This document shows positions 5,983-9,422 of a stretch of 9,422 nt of DNA, in pieces. The notes beneath the pieces are model-generated. The model ran no database searches. It saw only the letters and a list, made by a program, of their open reading frames with translations, and was not told the DNA's origin. Position 1 is the first letter of the stretch. The number at the start of each line of letters is the position of its first letter. Source of the stretch: Euzebyaceae bacterium (GTDB lineage Bacteria; Actinomycetota; Nitriliruptoria; Euzebyales; Egibacteraceae); the NCBI GenBank assembly GCA_013696915.1, contig JACCXR010000272.1, positions 1 through 9,422 on the forward strand, written 5' to 3'. The position numbers and the translations under genes were made by a program.

Positions 5983-6833
5983 GCGGAGGCGCCCACCTCG
6001 ACCGGCTCGCCGGCGGCGGGCTCGACGACGCGCTCGCGCCGTTCCCGGGACTCGTCGCGGGACAGCAGCAGGGCGTGCAGCAGGAACAGTGCCAGGACCA
6101 CCCCGAGCATCACGTAGCTCGGGAACGAGGGGTTGCCGGCGTCGAAGAAGCCGAACAGCACCGCGGTGTCGCCGTCCTCGGCGACGTCGCCGATCTGGGC
6201 GCCCTCGCAGCCCTCTGGGGTGAGCGGCGGGTCCTCACCCTCGACGATGTCGGCGTTCGTGTCGATCTGGCACGTCTGCTGATAGGTCACCGCGATGAGC
6301 GGATAGCCGTTCGTCGCCTCGGCGAACTCCGTGGCGACCGGCTCCCAGGTGGCCTCGATGACGTTGCGGTAGTCATCGGTCGGGTCGAAACCGGAGAAGA
6401 AGTTCGCGATCTCGTCGGCGCCGGTCCCGGCCTCGGCCTCGAACTCGCCCGGCACCGGGCCGAAACCCTCCGGGTAGTTCGCCGCGACGGCGTACTCCGG
6501 CCGTTCGGCGACGGCGCTGTCCTGCGCGAAGGGTGTCCAGGTCGGCTCGTACTCGTTGAGCTGCTGGCCTGGCAAGTTCTGCGGGCCCGTGGCGGGCGGG
6601 GTGCCGGGTGCCCCGAACGTCCAGAACGTCGCCAGGATGGACGTGAAGCCCCACAGGCAGGTGCCCAGGACGAGGTACCCGCGTCGGGTGCCGAGGTTGG
6701 AGCGCAGGAGCAGGTAGACGCTGCCGACGAAGATGACGATCGCAAGGGGCACCGCCACCTGCGACCAGGGGTTCGACGTCGGGATGCCGCCCTCGGTGGC
6801 GAGGACGACCAGGGCGCTGATCGCGGGCGGCAT
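5976..6833 (-). CDS. Unknown three-helix membrane protein of the bc-complex operon
   Basis: I do not recognise this 285-residue protein. Hydrophobic segments lie at about 23-43, 52-73 and 237-258. The short loop between the first two (RSNLGTRRG) and the C-terminal tail (SRDESRERRER) are basic, so both should be cytoplasmic. The stretch of about 160 residues between helices 2 and 3 should be outside. It is acidic, rich in aromatic residues, Pro and Gly, and has two cysteines (about 188 and 209) that could form a disulfide. There is no CXXCH, Rieske or copper-site motif. It follows the diheme cytochrome gene by 18 bases and ends the operon, so a role as accessory or assembly subunit of the bc or oxidase complex is an inference from position only. 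ATG 6833 is preferred over GTG 6839 because AAGGA lies eight bases before the ATG but only two before the GTG. Confidence 0.8.
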   Translation of the reverse strand: MPPAISALVVLATEGGIPTSNPWSQVAVPLAIVIFVGSVYLLLRSNLGTRRGYLVLGTCLWGFTSILATFWTFGAPGTPPATGPQNLPGQQLNEYEPTWTPFAQDSAVAERPEYAVAANYPEGFGPVPGEFEAEAGTGADEIANFFSGFDPTDDYRNVIEATWEPVATEFAEATNGYPLIAVTYQQTCQIDTNADIVEGEDPPLTPEGCEGAQIGDVAEDGDTAVLFGFFDAGNPSFPSYVMLGVVLALFLLHALLLSRDESRERRERVVEPAAGEPVEVGASAR

Positions 6834-6841
6834 CGGCACTG

Positions 6842-6846
6842 TCCTT
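6842..6846 (-). promoter_or_regulatory. Ribosome-binding site that decides the start of the unknown membrane protein
   Basis: AAGGA on the minus strand lies between the cytochrome c stop (6852) and the next gene. Its spacing is eight bases to the ATG at 6833 and two to the GTG at 6839, so the ATG is the better start. Confidence 0.6.
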
Positions 6847-6851
6847 GGGGG

Positions 6852-7898
6852 TCAGACGTCGGTCGACGTCGTGGTCGGCTCGGCGTCGGTCGCGTCGGGC
6901 GCCGGGCCGGCGGTGTCGTCCTCGGTCGGCTGGGCGGTCCCCGTCGGCTCCTCCGTTGCGGGCGGCTCCGGGTCGGGCTCACCAAGCCCCGGGGACTGGT
7001 ACTGCTCGGCCCCGGGCGGCAGCTCGGCGGGCTGCTGCTCGGCGAGGTAGTCGACGATCTTGCCGAGCGCTTCGTCGGTGTAGCGGGTGTCCTCGTAGAG
7101 GTAGCCGTTCTGCCACGGCGGCATGATCACGCCGTTCCCGAGGTTGATCCCGTTGCGCAGGATGCCGAGGACGCTCTCCTCGTCGTGGCGCTCGAAGACG
7201 CCGACCAGGCTGGGGCCGACGACGCCCTGGAGCTCGGCGCCGTGGCACCGCACGCAGTTCTGCGTGTACAGCTGCTCGCCCGACAGGTCCGCGGCCGGCT
7301 GGGCTTCGGCGACCTCGTCGACCTGCTGCGCGAGGATCCAGGCGGTGATGTCGTTGATCTGGAGGTCCGTGAGCGGTCCGCCGTAGTCGGATCCCCAGGC
7401 CGGCATCGGCGTGCCGGGACGGCCGCGGTGCAGGGTCGTCTCGATGAGGTTCTGCACGTCGGTGATCGTCCGGCTGTCCTCGTAGCGCTTCACGATGTTC
7501 GTGAGGTTGGGGGCGGGCCACTGGCCGCCGTACGGCGACGCCGCGGCCCCGCCGCCGCCGTCGATGCCGTGGCACTCGGCGCAGTTCGCCTCGAACAGCT
7601 CCCCGCCGCGGACGACCTGCTGGACGAACTCCTCGGTCGCCTTGCTGTTGATGCGGGCCGGCTCGCGCAGCCAGTAGACGGGCAGGAACACGGCGAAGAA
7701 CAGCGTCAGGACGAGACCCCACGACATGTAGCGCTCGAGGACGTTCGACTCGAGCTGGTCGTCGGAGTACCCCGGCCGCAGCGCGGGCGGGATGTCCTCT
7801 CCCATCCGCCGCTGGCTCGCGGCGTTCCCGAGCAGCAAGACGATCGTCCCGAAGGCCGCGACGGCCAGGACGGCGATGGCGATGGTGGTCGGCGTCAC
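6852..7898 (-). CDS. Membrane-anchored diheme cytochrome c of the bc complex
   Basis: A 348-residue protein with two class-I-like cytochrome c domains, expected to take electrons from the Rieske protein and pass them to a terminal oxidase. Helices at about 4-24 and 59-77 anchor it. Heme site 1 is CAECH at 106-110, with Met165 (PGTPMPAWG) as probable sixth ligand; heme site 2 is CVRCH at 215-219, with Met259 (GVIMPPWQNG). The last 50 residues are a low-complexity tail rich in Pro, Thr, Glu and Asp. The start is the GTG at 7898, with GAAGGG ten bases upstream and 40 bases after the Rieske stop. It plays the part of QcrC, but its anchors are N-terminal and it lies after the Rieske gene, unlike classical actinobacterial qcrCAB; I therefore give no symbol. 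A cytochrome for another complex is the main alternative. Confidence 0.9.
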   Translation of the reverse strand: MTPTTIAIAVLAVAAFGTIVLLLGNAASQRRMGEDIPPALRPGYSDDQLESNVLERYMSWGLVLTLFFAVFLPVYWLREPARINSKATEEFVQQVVRGGELFEANCAECHGIDGGGGAAASPYGGQWPAPNLTNIVKRYEDSRTITDVQNLIETTLHRGRPGTPMPAWGSDYGGPLTDLQINDITAWILAQQVDEVAEAQPAADLSGEQLYTQNCVRCHGAELQGVVGPSLVGVFERHDEESVLGILRNGINLGNGVIMPPWQNGYLYEDTRYTDEALGKIVDYLAEQQPAELPPGAEQYQSPGLGEPDPEPPATEEPTGTAQPTEDDTAGPAPDATDAEPTTTSTDV

Positions 7899-7938
7899 GA
7901 GGTGGCGGCCCTTCGGCTGTCGCTCGGTGGGGAGGGGC

Positions 7939-8763
7939 TCAGTTGCAGTGCGGGCCGGACGGCGGCTCGCCGAGGATGGACGTCTGTCGTGAGGGCCCGG
8001 TGATGACCGTGCTCGTGTCGACCGTCACGCGACCCTCCTCAACGGACAGGTTGAAGCGGTCCAGGCCGCGCGGCGCGGGGCCGAACTGGTACTCCCCCCA
8101 GCGGTTGTAGCGGGAACCGTGGCACGGACACTCGAACCACGACGAGGACGCGCACCACGGCACCCGGCAGCCGAGGTGGACGCAGCGCTGGTACAGCGCC
8201 ATGAACGGGGCGCCGTTCGTGATGTCCGCGTAATCGCCGTCCGGGTCGTTCGCGGGGTCGTAGGACACGATGTACATGCGGCCCGACGGGTACTCGAAGC
8301 GCCCCCCGCCTTCGGCGATCGCCGCCGCGACCGCGTCCTCGGAGTCGAGGTCTATCACGGCGCCGAAGCCGCCCCGCAGATTGGGCCACAGGAACGCCAG
8401 CGACGCGCCGCCGAAGCTCGCGAGCACCCCGAGCCACGCGATCAGCCACGAGTTGCGGAGGAAGGCGCGCCGCGAGGGGCCGGACGGCTTCTTGCGCTTC
8501 GGCGGCTTGGCCGGTGCGGGCGCGGCTGCGCGTTCCGGCGCCGCGACCCCGCTGCCGGCCGCAGGCGCCGACTGCGGAGCGTCCACTGCCGAGGCAGCCA
8601 TGAGGCGCTCACCGAGGTCACACCCCGTCGGCAGCGGCTGCCGGACGAGCGGCCCGCGGCCCGCGGGGTACACCGCCAGGTTGTTCCGGCGGATCCACCA
8701 GAACGCGACGCCGAGCAGCGCCGCCACGGTGGCGAGCAGGAGCAGGACGGTTGGCATGGTCAT
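7939..8763 (-). CDS. qcrA: Rieske iron-sulfur subunit of the menaquinol-cytochrome c reductase
   Basis: A 274-residue Rieske protein, which takes an electron from menaquinol at the Qo site and passes it to cytochrome c. Box 1 is CVHLGC at 194-199 and box 2 is CPCHGS at 212-217. Ligands to the 2Fe-2S cluster should be Cys194, His196, Cys212 and His215, with a disulfide between Cys199 and Cys214. There are two hydrophobic segments: about 3-23, and about 104-126 directly after a twin-arginine motif (SRRAFLRNS, Arg98-Arg99), which points to Tat-dependent export of the cluster domain. The intervening loop of about 75 residues is rich in Ala and Pro. Further cysteines (48, 204, 273) are not part of the boxes. 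The start at 8763 follows the cytochrome b stop by seven bases, with AGAGGA overlapping that stop as ribosome-binding site; a second ATG two codons later is also possible. Confidence 0.93.
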   Translation of the reverse strand: MTMPTVLLLLATVAALLGVAFWWIRRNNLAVYPAGRGPLVRQPLPTGCDLGERLMAASAVDAPQSAPAAGSGVAAPERAAAPAPAKPPKRKKPSGPSRRAFLRNSWLIAWLGVLASFGGASLAFLWPNLRGGFGAVIDLDSEDAVAAAIAEGGGRFEYPSGRMYIVSYDPANDPDGDYADITNGAPFMALYQRCVHLGCRVPWCASSSWFECPCHGSRYNRWGEYQFGPAPRGLDRFNLSVEEGRVTVDTSTVITGPSRQTSILGEPPSGPHCN

Positions 8764-8773
8764 CGGTCCTCTA
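8764..8773 (-). promoter_or_regulatory. Ribosome-binding site of the Rieske gene, overlapping the cytochrome b stop
   Basis: The minus strand reads TAGAGGACCG before the Rieske ATG at 8763. AGAGGA overlaps the TAG stop of cytochrome b and lies four bases before the start. This close packing suggests coupled translation of two subunits of one complex. Confidence 0.55.
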
Positions 8774-9422
8774 CAACTCGAAGAACAGGCCGTCCACCCA
8801 CGGCCAGATCCAGTTGAACCCCGGGCCCCGGAAGAACGACCCGCAGATGGTCAGCACCGCGGAGCCGAGCAGGAAGAACGTCATGATGGTGATGGCGAGC
8901 CTGCGGTTCTCCGGCTTCACCGAGGGGTTCTTGTCAAGGTACGGGATCGTCATGAGGCCCAGGAGCCCGACGATGCCGGGGATGGTAACGCCGGCGATCA
9001 TCGGGTGGAAGTAGCGCAGGAGCTCCTGGAGACCCAGGAAGTACCACGGCGCCTTTGACGGGTTCGGGGTCTGGTTCGGGTTCGCCAGCTCACGCAGCGG
9101 AAAGGCCGGCAGCGTCGACAGCACGACCGTCAGGGCGGTCAGGGCGAGCAGGCAGACGAACTCGGCGGACAGCAGGTGCGGCCAGGTGTAGACCTTGTCC
9201 TCCTGCCGGCCGCGGATCTGCTGAATGCCCGACGGCGGGACCATGGCGAGCAGGCGGTGGGTGTGACCCTGCCCCGCCATCTTCGTCTCGGCCGACTTGG
9301 CCGCGCCGCCGTTGCCCTTGGCCGCGAGCGCCGCGGCCACCCGCGCCTGGCGCTCCTCGGGCGTCAGCGCCCCGACTCCGCCGGCGCGCTCCTTCGTGGC
9401 GACACCCCCCGCCGCCGGCGCG
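8771..9422 (-). CDS. Cytochrome b C-terminal (subunit-IV-like) part, 5' end outside the window
   Basis: The 216 visible residues end at the TAG at 8773-8771. After an Ala/Gly-rich, charged stretch (about 1-50) and GIQQIRGRQEDKVYTWPHLL come three hydrophobic segments at about 81-104, 140-160 and 175-196. This is the fold of the C-terminal third of cytochrome b, equal to subunit IV of b6f-type complexes. ANPNQTPNPSKAPWYFLGLQ (113-132) matches the Qo-site region, with APWY in place of the usual PEWY. The protein binds quinol and works with the b-heme subunit, which should lie just outside the window. Whether that is a separate gene or the N-terminal part of this one cannot be decided: the frame is open to the edge and no ATG appears. 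A GTG at 9340 is in frame but has no clear ribosome-binding site. Family assignment is firm. Confidence 0.88.
   Translation of the reverse strand, partial: APAAGGVATKERAGGVGALTPEERQARVAAALAAKGNGGAAKSAETKMAGQGHTHRLLAMVPPSGIQQIRGRQEDKVYTWPHLLSAEFVCLLALTALTVVLSTLPAFPLRELANPNQTPNPSKAPWYFLGLQELLRYFHPMIAGVTIPGIVGLLGLMTIPYLDKNPSVKPENRRLAITIMTFFLLGSAVLTICGSFFRGPGFNWIWPWVDGLFFEL

Noticed and set aside
6834..6839. GTG at 6839 as start of the unknown membrane protein
   Set aside because: The ribosome-binding site lies only two bases before it, but eight bases before the ATG at 6833.
5853..8003. A 716-codon open frame on the plus strand opposite the bc-operon genes
   Set aside because: The translation is rich in Arg, Gly, Ala and Asp without any domain or hydrophobic pattern. 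It is a GC-driven antisense shadow of the cytochrome c and membrane-protein genes, whose motifs are unmistakable.
1..9422. tRNA, rRNA, CRISPR, insertion-sequence ends or integrase genes
   Set aside because: None was seen on reading both strands. The module at 4782-5834 has no visible flanking target-site repeats or transposase, so its insertion mechanism remains unknown.

Overview
The window is very GC-rich and every gene in it reads on the minus strand. Base composition, GTG and TTG starts, a menaquinol-type cytochrome bc complex, a System II (Ccs/Res) cytochrome c maturation operon and a probable leaderless promoter together suggest an actinobacterium. It is probably not a classical Corynebacterium, Mycobacterium or Streptomyces type, because the bc genes are organised differently from qcrCAB. 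Genus and class cannot be read from the window.

Layout in transcription order, from high to low coordinates. (1) About 9422-5976 holds a respiratory bc-complex operon: the C-terminal, subunit-IV-like part of cytochrome b (cut by the window edge), a Rieske iron-sulfur protein, a membrane-anchored diheme cytochrome c, and a three-helix membrane protein of unknown function. Gaps are 7, 40 and 18 bases, so cotranscription is likely. (2) A 141-base spacer (5835-5975) carries short repeats and a -10-like promoter. (3) 5834-4782 holds a two-gene module: a MerR-type HTH plus DUF433 protein (antitoxin-like) followed by a PIN-like DUF5615-type protein (toxin-like). Both are broken by single-base frame shifts, two in the first gene and one in the second. 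(4) A strong GC hairpin at 4739-4763 and a leaderless-type promoter at 4623-4628 separate this module from the next operon. (5) 4615-509 holds resA, ccdA, resB and ccsB, joined by 4-base or 1-base start/stop overlaps. (6) The first half of an EamA/DMT transporter follows directly at 501-1 and leaves the window; its normal start codon is missing.

The two main operons belong to one process. CcdA passes reducing power across the membrane, ResA reduces the apocytochrome CXXCH thiols, and ResB with CcsB carries heme out and ligates it. Two CXXCH sites needing this machinery lie in the diheme cytochrome c of the adjacent bc operon. The toxin-antitoxin-like pair sits between the operons, in somewhat less GC-rich sequence, and looks like a later insertion.

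The points most worth a second look are the frame breaks confined to the accessory module, the unknown membrane protein as a candidate extra bc-complex subunit, the unusual bc architecture, and the leaderless promoter before resA. I found no RNA genes, CRISPR arrays, insertion sequences or convincing plus-strand genes.
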